A stretch of 64,000 bases of DNA. It comes from an uncultured Lachnospiraceae bacterium (lineage in GTDB: Bacteria > Bacillota > Clostridia > Lachnospirales > Lachnospiraceae). Shown here one piece after another: positions 1-8,799 of the stretch (position 1 is the first letter of the stretch; each line of letters begins with the position of its first letter). Below the pieces are notes generated by a model, which worked only from the letters and a program-made list of their open reading frames with translations, was not told the DNA's origin and searched no databases. A program made the translations under genes and the position numbers. The DNA lies in the NCBI GenBank assembly GCA_910578335.1, contig CAJTPU010000019.1, forward strand, positions 1 through 64,000, given 5' to 3'.

Positions 1-2
1 TT

Positions 3-93
3 TACGAACTTCGTATTTACATTTTTTCTATTTTTCTCTTTTATGTTTTTCGTATATGTGGTATGATAATAAATAGGATTTATGCTTTTCGTA
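3..93 (+). promoter_or_regulatory. Putative promoter/operator region of the XRE gene
   Basis: A perfect 13-bp palindrome, TACGAACTTCGTA, lies at 3-15. The half-site TTCGTA recurs at 49-54 and 88-93, around a possible -10 (TATGATAAT, 62-70). Repeated half-sites flanking a promoter are what an autoregulating XRE repressor would use. The -35 is weak. Inference from pattern only. Confidence 0.4.
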
Positions 94-124
94 ATTATTC
101 AACATATGAAAATAGGAGGTCACT

Positions 125-607
125 ATGGGCGATGGAAAGAAGCTGAAAGAAATACTTGACAGTAAGAACACAAATGTCCGTCAGATTGCAAAGGCTACGG
201 GAATTAGTGCTACAACACTATATTCTATTATACAAAAGGATTCCAATATCCGATTTGACTTTGCCTTGCGGTTGGCAAACGAATTAGAAATTGATGTGAA
301 TGAGATATGCGCCGCCAGTCCATTCTCCGGTGCGATTACTGAAGAAGAAATATATCCCACGCTCCCCGATGGACTGAATGGCGCTCTTGACGGAAACCGG
401 GTAAAGGTATATCTAAAAAATTCCCTATATCCGCTTATGTATCTGTTTGGGAAAAACAGTATGCCCGATGTGGATAACCTGTTGACTTCATTTTATCAGC
501 TAGACGATGAAGCAAGAAAGGAAGTAGTGGAAACGATACAGTTCAAGTTGCAGTACCACAAAGACAAAGAGCGGGCAGAGCAGGTAAAACAAATAAAAGG
601 TTGGTAA
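125..607 (+). CDS. XRE-family helix-turn-helix regulator
   Basis: 160-residue protein with an N-terminal XRE/Cro-type helix-turn-helix (about residues 5-60; core ATGISATTLYSII fits the turn and recognition helix). It continues into a mostly helical, charged C-terminal region (about 100-160) with no domain I recognise. Start is ATG with AATAGGAGGT immediately upstream. The gene is monocistronic in view, ends in a strong hairpin terminator, and is preceded by repeated TTCGTA half-sites, consistent with autoregulation. Likely a transcriptional repressor. It could belong to an accessory element extending left of the window, which cannot be seen. Confidence 0.8.
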   Translation: MGDGKKLKEILDSKNTNVRQIAKATGISATTLYSIIQKDSNIRFDFALRLANELEIDVNEICAASPFSGAITEEEIYPTLPDGLNGALDGNRVKVYLKNSLYPLMYLFGKNSMPDVDNLLTSFYQLDDEARKEVVETIQFKLQYHKDKERAEQVKQIKGW

Positions 608-612
608 AAGGA

Positions 613-655
613 AACTCCGATGAAAAATGGTGCAAAATTTCATCGGAGTTCTATT
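613..655 (+). terminator. Terminator after XRE gene
   Basis: Perfect 13-bp inverted repeat (613-625 with 638-650) just after the stop codon, followed by CTATTTTT. Confidence 0.8.
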
Positions 656-712
656 TTTCGGCACCGTTTTGGCACCACTTACAACTTTTTCACTGTTGCA
701 AAGTTTCAAAAA

Positions 713-738
713 GGGCTTCCCGATTCCTCGGAAAGCCC
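713..738 (-). terminator. Terminator of tuf
   Basis: Minus-strand stem of nine pairs including one G-U (arms 730-738 and 713-721) followed by a T-run, 24 bp downstream of the tuf stop codon. Confidence 0.85.
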
Positions 739-761
739 CATAAAATCTAGCTTCTTACTGA

Positions 762-1949
762 TTACTCAATAATCGTAGCCACACGTCCTGAACCTACAGT
801 CCTACCACCCTCACGAATAGCAAACGTAAGTCCCTGCTCCATAGCGATAGGATGAATCAGTTCAATGGTCATCTCTACGTTATCGCCAGGCATACACATC
901 TCGGTACCTGCAGGCAGTGCGCAAACGCCGGTTACGTCGGTGGTTCTGAAGTAGAACTGAGGACGATAGTTGTTGAAGAAAGGAGTGTGACGTCCGCCTT
1001 CGTCCTTGGTCAGTACGTAAACCTGAGCGGTGAATTTCTTGTGGCAGGTAACGCTGCCGGGTTTTGCAAGAACCTGTCCTCTTTCGATTTCAGTTCTCTG
1101 TACACCACGAAGCAGTGCGCCGATGTTATCACCAGCCTGAGCCTCGTCAAGCATCTTACGGAACATCTCGATACCGGTTACAACGGTCTTCTTGGTGTCT
1201 TCCTTGATACCAACGATTTCAACTTCGTCATTCAGTTTCAGAACACCACGCTCTACTCTACCGGTTGCAACAGTACCACGTCCGGTAATGGTGAATACGT
1301 CCTCGACAGGCATAAGGAAAGGCTTGTCGGTATCACGCTGCGGGTCAGGAATATACTCGTCAACAGTGCTCATGAGCTCCATAACCTTGTCGCCCCACTC
1401 GCCGTTGGGGTCTTCCAATGCCTTCAGAGCAGAACCCTTGATAATAGGGCAGTCTGTAAAGTTGTACTCTTCAAGCTGCTCGGTAATTTCCATCTCAACC
1501 AGCTCAAGCAGTTCAGGGTCGTCTACCATATCGCACTTGTTCATGAAAACAACGATATAAGGTACGCCTACCTGACGGGACAGAAGGATGTGCTCCTTGG
1601 TCTGTGCCATAACGCCGTCCGTTGCAGCTACAACCAGAATAGCGCCGTCCATCTGTGCAGCACCGGTAATCATGTTCTTAACGTAGTCAGCATGGCCCGG
1701 GCAGTCAACGTGTGCATAATGTCTCTTCTCTGTCTGATACTCTACGTGTGCGGTAGAAATGGTAATACCACGCTCTCTCTCTTCGGGAGCCTTATCGATA
1801 TTCTCGAAATCTACCTTCTCGTTTCCGGCAACTCTCTCAGCCAGAACCTTGGTGATTGCTGCAGTCAAAGTGGTTTTGCCATGGTCAACGTGACCAATGG
1901 TACCAATGTTACAATGGGGCTTATTTCTTTCAAATTTAGCTTTAGCCAT
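762..1949 (-). CDS. tuf: Elongation factor Tu
   Basis: 395 residues, normal length for bacterial EF-Tu. It is the GTPase that delivers aminoacyl-tRNA to the ribosomal A site. The P-loop GHVDHGKTT is near residue 19, the switch II DCPGHADY near 81 and NKCD near 136, followed by the two beta-barrel domains (about 210-395). ATG start with AGGAGGAC upstream. Last gene of the str group (rpsL-rpsG-fusA-tuf), with its own sigma-A promoter in the fusA-tuf gap so it can be transcribed above the rest of the operon. Nothing atypical. Confidence 0.99.
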   Translation of the reverse strand: MAKAKFERNKPHCNIGTIGHVDHGKTTLTAAITKVLAERVAGNEKVDFENIDKAPEERERGITISTAHVEYQTEKRHYAHVDCPGHADYVKNMITGAAQMDGAILVVAATDGVMAQTKEHILLSRQVGVPYIVVFMNKCDMVDDPELLELVEMEITEQLEEYNFTDCPIIKGSALKALEDPNGEWGDKVMELMSTVDEYIPDPQRDTDKPFLMPVEDVFTITGRGTVATGRVERGVLKLNDEVEIVGIKEDTKKTVVTGIEMFRKMLDEAQAGDNIGALLRGVQRTEIERGQVLAKPGSVTCHKKFTAQVYVLTKDEGGRHTPFFNNYRPQFYFRTTDVTGVCALPAGTEMCMPGDNVEMTIELIHPIAMEQGLTFAIREGGRTVGSGRVATIIE

Positions 1950-2012
1950 TTTTATGAGTCCTCCTTAAAATTGTTGAATCGACTTTCATTGTTCAATTAT
2001 CGGCTATTTCTA

Positions 2013-2041
2013 ATTATATTAAAAATATCCAGCTTTTTCAA
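2013..2041 (-). promoter_or_regulatory. Internal promoter for tuf
   Basis: Minus strand TTGAAA, 17-bp spacer, TATAAT, in the fusA-tuf intergenic region about 65 bp upstream of the tuf start. Confidence 0.8.
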
Positions 2042-2065
2042 GCATTATTTTGTACATGCGGGCAT

Positions 2066-4183
2066 TTACTTTGCTTTTGCTGCAAGTACCTTTTCCTGTA
2101 CATTCTTCGGAACCTGCTCGTACTTCTCAAAGAACATGGAGTAGTTGCCGCGTCCCTGTGTCTTACTTCTTAAGTCGGTAGCATAGCCGAACATCTCAGC
2201 CAGCGGAACGAAAGCTTTCACCATCTTGCCGCCGCCGATATCGTCCATACCCTCGATACGTCCGCGACGGGAGTTGATATCGCCGATAACATCGCCCATA
2301 TACTCCTCCGGCATGGTTACTTCTACTTTCATGATAGGCTCAAGAAGTACAGGCGCCGCCTTCTTCATTGCTTCCTTAAATGCCATGGAACCGGCAATGT
2401 GGAATGCCATTTCGGAAGAATCGACTTCATGGTAGGTGCCGTCGTATACGTTTGCATATACGCCAACCACCGGGAATCCGCCGAGAATACCAGCCTTGGT
2501 AGCTTCTTCGATACCCTCTCCGACAGCAGGAATATATTCCTTCGGAATTGCGCCGCCGACAACGGAGGATTCAAACTTGAACAGCTCCTCGCCGTTGGCA
2601 TCCATGGGCTCGAATTTTACCTTACAGTGTCCGTACTGTCCACGACCGCCGGACTGCTTTGCATATTTGTACTCCTGGTCAACGGGCTTGGTAAAGGTTT
2701 CCTTGTATGCAACCTGAGGTGCACCTACGTTAGCCTCCACCTTAAACTCACGCAGCAGACGGTCAACAATGATTTCAAGGTGAAGCTCACCCATACCTGC
2801 AATAATCGTCTGTCCCGTTTCCTGATTGGTGTGAGCGCGGAAGGTCGGGTCTTCTTCTGCAAGCTTTGCCAGTGCCTCTCCCATCTTTCCCTGTCCTGCC
2901 TTTGTCTTGGGCTCAATTGCAAGCTCAATAACCGGCTCGGGGAATTCCATGGACTCGAGGATAACCGGATGCTGCTCGTCACAGATGGTATCACCCGTGG
3001 TAGTAAACTTAAAGCCTACCGCCGCCGCAATATCACCGGAATAAACCTTATCCAGCTCTGCTCTCTTGTTTGCGTGCATCTGCAGGATTCTGCCGACACG
3101 CTCTTTCTTATCTTTGGTTGCATTCAGCACGTAAGAACCGGAGTTTACCGTACCGGAATACACTCTGAAAAATGCAAGCTTTCCTACAAACGGGTCAGCC
3201 ATAATTTTGAATGCCAGTGCGGAGAAAGGCTCTTCGTCAGAAGCATGTCTCTCAACCTCGTTGCCCTCTAAATCCACACCCTTAATTGCAGGGATGTCGG
3301 TAGGCGCCGGCATATATTCCAGAACTGCATCCAAAAGCTTCTGCACACCCCTGTTGCGGTAAGCAGAACCGCAGCATACGGGAATCGCCGTACATTCGCA
3401 GGTTGCTTTTCTAAGCACTTTCTTTAATTCTTCCACGGAAGGCTCTTCACCCTCCAGATACGCCATCATCAAATCGTCGTCTAACTCACAGATTTTCTCG
3501 ACCAGCTCGGAACGATACAGCTCTGCATCGTCCTTCATGTCTCCAAGGTCATCCGTAACCGTAATATCTTCGCCCTTATCATCATTAAAGATATAGGCTT
3601 TCATTTCAAACAAATCGATGATTCCTTTGAAGCTGTCTTCCTTGCCGATAGGCAACTGCAGGCAGATGGCATTCTTGCCAAGCCTTGTCTTAATCTGCTC
3701 TACCGCACCATAGAAGTTTGCACCCAGAATGTCCATCTTATTGATGAACGCCATACGGGGAACATTATAGGTGTCCGCCTGACGCCATACATTCTCGGAC
3801 TGGGGCTCCACACCGCCTTTTGCACAGAATACACCAACTGCACCGTCCAGTACGCGCAGGGAACGTTCTACTTCTACAGTGAAGTCAACGTGACCCGGCG
3901 TATCAATGATGTTGATACGATGCTCCAGTGCCCCCGGCATGGGCTTTGTCTCTTTTTCCAGAGTCCAGTGGCAGGTAGTAGCAGCAGATGTGATGGTAAT
4001 ACCTCTTTCCTGTTCCTGCTCCATCCAGTCCATAGTAGCAGTGCCTTCATGAGTATCACCAATCTTATAGTTAACACCGGTATAATAGAGAATTCGCTCG
4101 GTCAACGTTGTCTTACCAGCGTCGATGTGCGCCATAATACCGATATTTCTGGTTCTATCCAATGGATATTCTCTTCCAGCCAA
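2066..4183 (-). CDS. fusA: Elongation factor G
   Basis: 705 residues, full length for EF-G, the GTPase that drives ribosomal translocation and, with RRF, recycling. The P-loop AHIDAGKTT is near residue 18, followed by DTPGHVDF and NKMD. Domains II to V follow (about 300-705) in the normal order. ATG start preceded by AAGGAGG. It lies between rpsG and tuf as in most Firmicutes. No truncation or unusual insertion was seen. Confidence 0.99.
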   Translation of the reverse strand: MAGREYPLDRTRNIGIMAHIDAGKTTLTERILYYTGVNYKIGDTHEGTATMDWMEQEQERGITITSAATTCHWTLEKETKPMPGALEHRINIIDTPGHVDFTVEVERSLRVLDGAVGVFCAKGGVEPQSENVWRQADTYNVPRMAFINKMDILGANFYGAVEQIKTRLGKNAICLQLPIGKEDSFKGIIDLFEMKAYIFNDDKGEDITVTDDLGDMKDDAELYRSELVEKICELDDDLMMAYLEGEEPSVEELKKVLRKATCECTAIPVCCGSAYRNRGVQKLLDAVLEYMPAPTDIPAIKGVDLEGNEVERHASDEEPFSALAFKIMADPFVGKLAFFRVYSGTVNSGSYVLNATKDKKERVGRILQMHANKRAELDKVYSGDIAAAVGFKFTTTGDTICDEQHPVILESMEFPEPVIELAIEPKTKAGQGKMGEALAKLAEEDPTFRAHTNQETGQTIIAGMGELHLEIIVDRLLREFKVEANVGAPQVAYKETFTKPVDQEYKYAKQSGGRGQYGHCKVKFEPMDANGEELFKFESSVVGGAIPKEYIPAVGEGIEEATKAGILGGFPVVGVYANVYDGTYHEVDSSEMAFHIAGSMAFKEAMKKAAPVLLEPIMKVEVTMPEEYMGDVIGDINSRRGRIEGMDDIGGGKMVKAFVPLAEMFGYATDLRSKTQGRGNYSMFFEKYEQVPKNVQEKVLAAKAK

Positions 4184-4259
4184 GGTTTTTTCCTCCTTAT
4201 ATTAGTAAAACGGGCGCTTTTAAGCCGAAGCCTCCAAACGTCCCGGCAGATAGCGGCAA

Positions 4260-4730
4260 CTAGAATCTGTAATGCGCAAATGCCTTGTTTGCCTCTGCCA
4301 TCTTGTGCATATCTTCTTTTCTCTTGACAGCAGAACCGGTATTGTTTGCTGCATCGAGAATTTCGTTTGCCAGTCTGTCCTCCATGGTCTTTTCGCCTCT
4401 CTTGCGGGAGAACATAACAAGCCAGCGGAGTCCCAGTGCCTGACGGCGGTCCGGTCTTACTTCGATGGGCACCTGATAGGTAGCGCCGCCGATACGTCTT
4501 GCCTTAACCTCCAAAACAGGCATCACATTGTTCATAGCCTCTTCAAAAACTTCCAAAGCAGGCTTGCCTGCCTTTTCTTCTACTTTGGCAAATGCACCGT
4601 ATACGATTTTCTGTGCAACACTCTTCTTACCATCTAACATAATGTTATTGATAAGCTTGGTTACTACCTTATTGCCGTATAAGGGGTCTGCCAATACATC
4701 TCTTTTCTGCACATTTCCTTTACGTGGCAC
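4260..4730 (-). CDS. rpsG: 30S ribosomal protein S7
   Basis: S7 nucleates assembly of the 30S head and binds 16S rRNA near the decoding region. I place the start at a GTG at 4730, not at an upstream ATG. The GTG is preceded by AAGGAGG with 7-8 bp spacing and gives a 156-residue protein starting PRKGNVQKRDVLADP, the family's usual length and N-terminus. It is second in the str group between rpsL and fusA. Confidence 0.97.
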   Translation of the reverse strand: MPRKGNVQKRDVLADPLYGNKVVTKLINNIMLDGKKSVAQKIVYGAFAKVEEKAGKPALEVFEEAMNNVMPVLEVKARRIGGATYQVPIEVRPDRRQALGLRWLVMFSRKRGEKTMEDRLANEILDAANNTGSAVKRKEDMHKMAEANKAFAHYRF

Positions 4731-4940
4731 GATTCTTCCCTCCTTAATAATAGTAACGCCAGCCGGACTTTGCGGCATAAAGCGTTAGGTTAATTAAATC
4801 ATCGGTACTCACAATTGTTTCCCTATGTGTACGTGCGGCTTATCTGTATCATAGACAGAATTCCAACACTCAAATAGTTACGTTATGTGAATCCAGTTGA
4901 CTACAAGTAAACAACGCTTGCGGCTTACGCCGCCCCGTCA

Positions 4941-5360
4941 TTACTTGGAAGCTTTGGGTCTCTTCGCGCCGTATTTGGAGCGAGCCTGTTTCCTGTTAGC
5001 AACTCCCGCGGTATCCAGCGTACCTCTGATGATGTGGTATCTGGTACCAGGTAAGTCTTTTACCCTGCCGCCTCTAATCAGAACAACACTATGCTCCTGC
5101 AGGTTATGTCCTTCTCCGGGGATGTAGCTTGTCACTTCGATTCCGTTTGACAGACGAACTCTGGCAATCTTTCTCAGTGCGGAGTTAGGCTTCTTAGGAG
5201 TCGCAGTCTTAACAGCGGTACATACACCTCTCTTCTGCGGAGAAGAAGTATTGATTGCTTTCTTGTGCAGGGAGTTAAAACCCTTCTGCAAAGCAGGCGC
5301 TGTAGACTTCTTTTGCGTTGTCTGGCGTCCTTTTCTTACTAACTGGTTAAATGTTGGCAT
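4941..5360 (-). CDS. rpsL: 30S ribosomal protein S12
   Basis: 139 residues, full length. S12 lies at the decoding centre and contributes to tRNA selection accuracy. The conserved loop TPKKPNSALRK is intact, with the wild-type lysine associated with streptomycin sensitivity. ATG start with AGAAAGAGGTG upstream. First gene of the str group, driven by a strong promoter at 5475-5503. Unusually, the gene upstream is not rpoC but a terminator and rmlD. Confidence 0.98.
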   Translation of the reverse strand: MPTFNQLVRKGRQTTQKKSTAPALQKGFNSLHKKAINTSSPQKRGVCTAVKTATPKKPNSALRKIARVRLSNGIEVTSYIPGEGHNLQEHSVVLIRGGRVKDLPGTRYHIIRGTLDTAGVANRKQARSKYGAKRPKASK

Positions 5361-5474
5361 TCTGTTTCACCTCTTTCTAATATAAAATAATAGTTTCCAT
5401 GTACTGCGCAAATATACATCTTCTTCCATTATTATAATCACAAAAAAAGAATGCATCTGCGTGCACACTATGAT

Positions 5475-5503
5475 AGTATACGTGCTCGCAAATGCATTGT
5501 CAA
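5475..5503 (-). promoter_or_regulatory. Promoter of the rpsL-rpsG-fusA-tuf operon
   Basis: Minus strand TTGACA, 17-bp spacer, TATACT, near-consensus sigma-A, leaving a leader of about 105 nt before rpsL. A dedicated strong promoter fits the physical separation of this group from rpoBC. Confidence 0.9.
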
Positions 5504-5552
5504 TAACTTTTTCGCGGTTTTTATGGCATTTCAGCCTGTTTTTGCAAAATAA

Positions 5553-5586
5553 CGCCCTGATTTCTCCTTTTTTGTAAAATCAGGCG
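5553..5586 (-). terminator. Terminator after rmlD
   Basis: Minus-strand stem (arms 5577-5586 and 5553-5563, one bulge), then TTATTTT, 25 bp past the rmlD stop. It insulates rmlD from rpsL. Confidence 0.75.
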
Positions 5587-5610
5587 CTTCCAAAAGCCGT
5601 TGTGCCGTAG

Positions 5611-6465
5611 TTACAGTGCATAACGCCCCAGCTTTTTCAGATAACGGGTCAGCGCATCCTGCCAGGACGGAAGCCGCTCAAAGCCGCTCGCCGTCAGCTT
5701 GTCCTTGCTCATCCTGCTGTTTGCCGGTCTTTTTGCTTTTGCATTATACTCTGCCGTGGTGACAGGTACGACCTCCACCTCAATGCCTGCCTGCCTGAAT
5801 ATCTCACAGGTAAATTCGTACCATGTACAGATGCCTTCGTTGGTGGCATGGTATATACCATATTTGTCCGTCACTATCATATCGGAGAGCAACACTGCCA
5901 AATCTGCCGTTGCCGTTGGGGAACCGTACTGGTCGTCTACCACCCTGATGCTGTCGTTTTTTTCGGAGAGCCGCAGCATGGTCTTTACAAAGTTTTTGCC
6001 GTTTACGCCAAAGGTCCATGTAATCCTGACGATAAAGTATTTGTCCAGCGTATTCTGCACCGCCAGCTCGCCTTCATATTTAGTCTGTCCGTATACACTG
6101 AGCGGATTTCTCTCATCCTCCGGCTCCCAGGGTCTTGTGCCATGCCCGTCAAACACATAGTCCGTACTGATATAGAGCATTTTGATACCAAGCTCCTTAC
6201 ACATCCGGGCAATGTATTTTGTGCCGTCCGCATTCACCTTGCGGCACATTTCCTCATTTTCCTCCGCTGCATCCACCGCCGTATAGGCGGCGCAGTGAAT
6301 CACCGCGTCAGGCGACGCTTCCGAAATAACTCTGCGCACGGCGGCTTCATCCGTAATATCCATCTCATCCACATCAACGCCGATTACGTTTGTTCCTCTT
6401 TCCTCAAGCTCCTTCGCCACATCAGAGCCAAGCTGTCCTTTTACTCCTGTCACCAATATTTTCAT
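5611..6465 (-). CDS. rmlD: dTDP-4-dehydrorhamnose reductase
   Basis: 284 residues, family length. It catalyses NAD(P)H reduction of dTDP-4-keto-L-rhamnose to dTDP-L-rhamnose, a precursor of surface glycans. The N-terminal Rossmann motif GVKGQLGSD is at residues 7-15. The short-chain-reductase catalytic pair is YGQTK (Y about 127, K about 131), and CAAYTAVD is near 58. The ATG overlaps the end of the upstream small membrane protein gene (ATGA overlap), so they are co-transcribed. rmlA, B and C are not in the window. It may supply rhamnose to the glycan operons further right, which is inference. Confidence 0.93.
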   Translation of the reverse strand: MKILVTGVKGQLGSDVAKELEERGTNVIGVDVDEMDITDEAAVRRVISEASPDAVIHCAAYTAVDAAEENEEMCRKVNADGTKYIARMCKELGIKMLYISTDYVFDGHGTRPWEPEDERNPLSVYGQTKYEGELAVQNTLDKYFIVRITWTFGVNGKNFVKTMLRLSEKNDSIRVVDDQYGSPTATADLAVLLSDMIVTDKYGIYHATNEGICTWYEFTCEIFRQAGIEVEVVPVTTAEYNAKAKRPANSRMSKDKLTASGFERLPSWQDALTRYLKKLGRYAL

Positions 6466-6800
6466 ATATTTTCTCCCGTCAGTTCGTATTCGATTTCTCT
6501 TGCCGTCTCTTTCAGCCGCTTCAGCCTAAAGCCCGCCGGCAGCTTTGGCGGCTGTCCGGTCAATTCGACAATCCTGCGGCGGTACTGCATACAGGCAAAC
6601 ACATACAGCCCTGCTGCCATACCCAAAAACAGCAGCGCCATCACTGCCACCGTCAGCGGAAAAAAACTGCCGGTCATTATATTCCCTGCCAAAGGCACTG
6701 CTCCCTCTCTTACTACATACAATCTGTAACCCAATCCATGCGCTGTCGTGTCCATAGTGTTTATCACTTCTATCACACCGTGTACAAATAATCCGTCCAC
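6462..6800 (-). CDS. Small membrane protein, unknown function
   Basis: 112 residues. One clear membrane segment at about 45-68 (FFPLTVAVMALLFLGMAAGL), preceded by a short polar region and followed by a basic cytoplasmic tail (about 75-112). I recognise no family. Translationally coupled to rmlD through an ATGA overlap, which suggests a membrane-associated role in the same process, but this is context only. The exact start is uncertain (ATG codons at residues 1 and 16). Confidence 0.55.
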   Translation of the reverse strand: MDGLFVHGVIEVINTMDTTAHGLGYRLYVVREGAVPLAGNIMTGSFFPLTVAVMALLFLGMAAGLYVFACMQYRRRIVELTGQPPKLPAGFRLKRLKETAREIEYELTGENI

Positions 6801-6915
6801 CAGAATACAGACTCCTTTCCTTTTGCAATTATCTATATTTCTTCAAGTATAAAGACGGCTCTTTTTTTCAAAAAGGTTCACCGGCGCAAAATGAATTTTT
6901 AGCTTTCTTTTTTTG

Positions 6916-6947
6916 CAGCATTACCTTATAATAATACCATAATGCTG
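6916..6947 (+). promoter_or_regulatory. Inverted repeat around a -10 element upstream of the GGDEF gene
   Basis: CAGCATTA (6916-6923) and TAATGCTG (6940-6947) form a perfect 8-bp inverted repeat bracketing TATAAT at about 6927-6932. The -35 is poor, so an activator or alternative sigma factor could be involved. It may equally be an operator. The gap 6801-6985 holds the divergent promoters and nothing else I can see. Confidence 0.4.
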
Positions 6948-6985
6948 TATCATTATCACGACCGACGAAACGGAGGCTGATACCC

Positions 6986-7693
6986 ATGCCGGAACAGAAA
7001 TTTGTCAAAAACTTCCGCACTGCCAAAATCATTCAGTTATGCCTTCTGGCAGTTATTGAAATTATATTTTCCGTTACGCTTATCATGGATTCACGGCTCA
7101 GGCGGATGATTTATGCCGACAGAACCCTGTTTGTCCTGTGCGCTATCATATGGGTGCTGATGATTTTCAGCTTTATCTGCCTGCTCAACGATTTTTTTAA
7201 ATTGCGCGCTCTTGCTGTGGGCAGCCATGCGCTGACGCAGACCGCCTACCTCGACAGCCTCACCAGCATTCCCAACAGACATAGCCTTGACGCTGTCTTC
7301 AGAACCTATACCAACAAAAAGTCCATGCAGCATATTGGCTGCGCCATGTTTACCATAAGCAACCTGAAGCGTATCAACGAAACGGAGGGGTATCATGCCG
7401 GAGACCGTCTGATTCAGGATTTTTGCAGCATATTTGAAGCGCTCGGCGATTCCGCCGGCTTTGTGGGACGCAATGGCGGCAATGAATTTGTGGCAGTCCT
7501 AAGCGACTGCAGCCGCGAGTCTATAGAGGATTTTATCAGCGAATTGGAATCAAAGATTTCCTTATATAATATAGAGCACGAAAAAATGCCGATTAAAATC
7601 CGTTCCGCTTATACCCTCGCGGAGGAAGAGCAGGTACAGGCATTTACCCAGCTTCTGACCGCAACCTACAATAAACTGTACCATATTTCCTGA
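6986..7693 (+). CDS. Membrane protein with degenerate GGDEF domain
   Basis: 235 residues. Two N-terminal membrane segments (about 18-35 and 48-70) are followed by a GGDEF-type domain (about 90-235). It opens with DSLTSIPNRHSLD, a good match to the family's entry motif. The signature loop reads GGNEF instead of GG(D/E)EF, and the usual metal-binding DxD strand reads FTIS, so both Asp positions are lost. It is therefore probably not an active diguanylate cyclase but a c-di-GMP- or nucleotide-responsive regulator, or a structural remnant. It heads a plus-strand series leading into the sigma factor gene 28 bp downstream. Confidence 0.8.
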   Translation: MPEQKFVKNFRTAKIIQLCLLAVIEIIFSVTLIMDSRLRRMIYADRTLFVLCAIIWVLMIFSFICLLNDFFKLRALAVGSHALTQTAYLDSLTSIPNRHSLDAVFRTYTNKKSMQHIGCAMFTISNLKRINETEGYHAGDRLIQDFCSIFEALGDSAGFVGRNGGNEFVAVLSDCSRESIEDFISELESKISLYNIEHEKMPIKIRSAYTLAEEEQVQAFTQLLTATYNKLYHIS

Positions 7694-7720
7694 CACACGC
7701 AAAAGAAAGCGCGTAAGACT

Positions 7721-8278
7721 ATGAAAGAATCCAATATTCCCTATCTGGCGGCTCTCGTGGTACGCGCCAGACAAAATGACAGCGATGCTTTTGCCGAGTT
7801 ATATGCCCTGACCTTTAACAAGGTATATAATTATGCAAGGCATTATCTGCGCGATGATTTTCTTGCCCATGATGCGGTGCAGGAAATATATATATCCGCG
7901 CTCAAAAATTTATGCCGGTTACATGACCCCTCTCTGTTTATTGCATGGCTAAACCGGATTTCCTTTCATGTCTGCTACGATATGAGCAAAAAGCTGAACC
8001 AGTTTCAGGATATTTCAGACCCTGAAATTTTAGACCTTTTACAGGACGACTCTCCCGATGCCAATCCGGAGGCGCGCTGCCTGCAAAAGGACGAATATGA
8101 ACGGTTGAACAAGGCGATGGAGGCACTCCCCTTTCAGGAAAAACAGGTGCTTACCATGCGTTATTATAATAATATGAAGCTTCAGGAAATTGCCGCAGCA
8201 ATGGAAATCAGCCGCAGCAGCGTAAAGCGCTATATTGCTTCGGGGCACGCACATTTGCTGGCACTTTTGAAAGGCTAA
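7721..8278 (+). CDS. ECF-type RNA polymerase sigma factor
   Basis: 185 residues, the size of an extracytoplasmic-function (sigma-70 group 4) factor. Region 2 spans about 15-85, with DDFLAHDAVQEIYISAL matching the -10-binding helix. Region 4 spans about 125-180, with ALPFQEKQVLTMRYYNNM then the helix-turn-helix QEIAAAMEISRSSVKRYI. The next gene, 12 bp downstream, encodes a single-pass membrane protein in the usual anti-sigma position. It probably directs transcription of this operon or of a remote envelope regulon. Target promoters cannot be assigned here. Confidence 0.9.
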   Translation: MKESNIPYLAALVVRARQNDSDAFAELYALTFNKVYNYARHYLRDDFLAHDAVQEIYISALKNLCRLHDPSLFIAWLNRISFHVCYDMSKKLNQFQDISDPEILDLLQDDSPDANPEARCLQKDEYERLNKAMEALPFQEKQVLTMRYYNNMKLQEIAAAMEISRSSVKRYIASGHAHLLALLKG

Positions 8279-8290
8279 GGAGGTAAGCAC

Positions 8291-8776
8291 ATGCTTTTTG
8301 ATAAGAAAAAACACCATATGGATTTAAAGCAGGCAGATGCTACGCTGCAAAATGTGTTTAAGGCATGTCATATTCCCCCGAACACGACTTCTTTTGACAG
8401 GCTGGCGCTGCGCCGCAGGCTGAATACCCGTATTTACAACCGGCTGCTTATCATAACGGCGCTCCTTTTGCTTCTTACCTTTATACTGCCCCTTGCCGTT
8501 TCACCCGCCACTCCCTTTTTTAAGCGAGGCGGGACTTCCGAAGTGGTACTGGTATCTGACACCCTGTCAGGTGATGTGCTGAAGCTCACGCTTTCGGGAA
8601 ACGGCATCCTTTACAGCGAAGCCTATCAGGAAACAGCATCCGGCATCACGGAGCCGCCGCTTTCCTACAACGAAAAGACCGGCGTTATTTCCTTTTCTTA
8701 TTACGGAACGGAAACCAACATTTATATTCCTTTAGAGAATGCCCCCACCTTTCACCTTTGGCTTTCTCCCCGCTGA
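8291..8776 (+). CDS. Single-pass membrane protein, candidate anti-sigma factor
   Basis: 161 residues with a short N-terminal cytoplasmic part (1-55, basic, helical), one membrane segment (about 56-74) and an extracytoplasmic beta-rich domain of about 85 residues. This layout and its position directly after an ECF sigma gene (AAGGAGG ribosome binding site, 12 bp gap) are typical of anti-sigma factors. I do not see a zinc HxxxCxxC motif, so it is not an obvious ZAS-type protein. The assignment is by position and topology only. Confidence 0.55.
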   Translation: MLFDKKKHHMDLKQADATLQNVFKACHIPPNTTSFDRLALRRRLNTRIYNRLLIITALLLLLTFILPLAVSPATPFFKRGGTSEVVLVSDTLSGDVLKLTLSGNGILYSEAYQETASGITEPPLSYNEKTGVISFSYYGTETNIYIPLENAPTFHLWLSPR

Positions 8777-8799
8777 TACAAAAAACGGAAAGGATTGTT

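Noticed and set aside
660..676. GGCACC direct repeats (660-665 and 671-676) as an integration site
   Set aside because: Too short, with no integrase gene or matching second end in the window. They lie just after the XRE terminator, but nothing else supports an attachment site.
852..2144. Long plus-strand open frame of 430 codons opposite tuf and the end of fusA
   Set aside because: It is antisense to the highly conserved tuf gene and its codons mirror EF-Tu. It has no ribosome binding site, and the protein resembles nothing.
4731..4778. ATG at 4778 as rpsG start
   Set aside because: It gives a 172-residue S7, 16 residues longer than the family. The GTG at 4730 has an excellent AAGGAGG site and yields the standard 156 residues.
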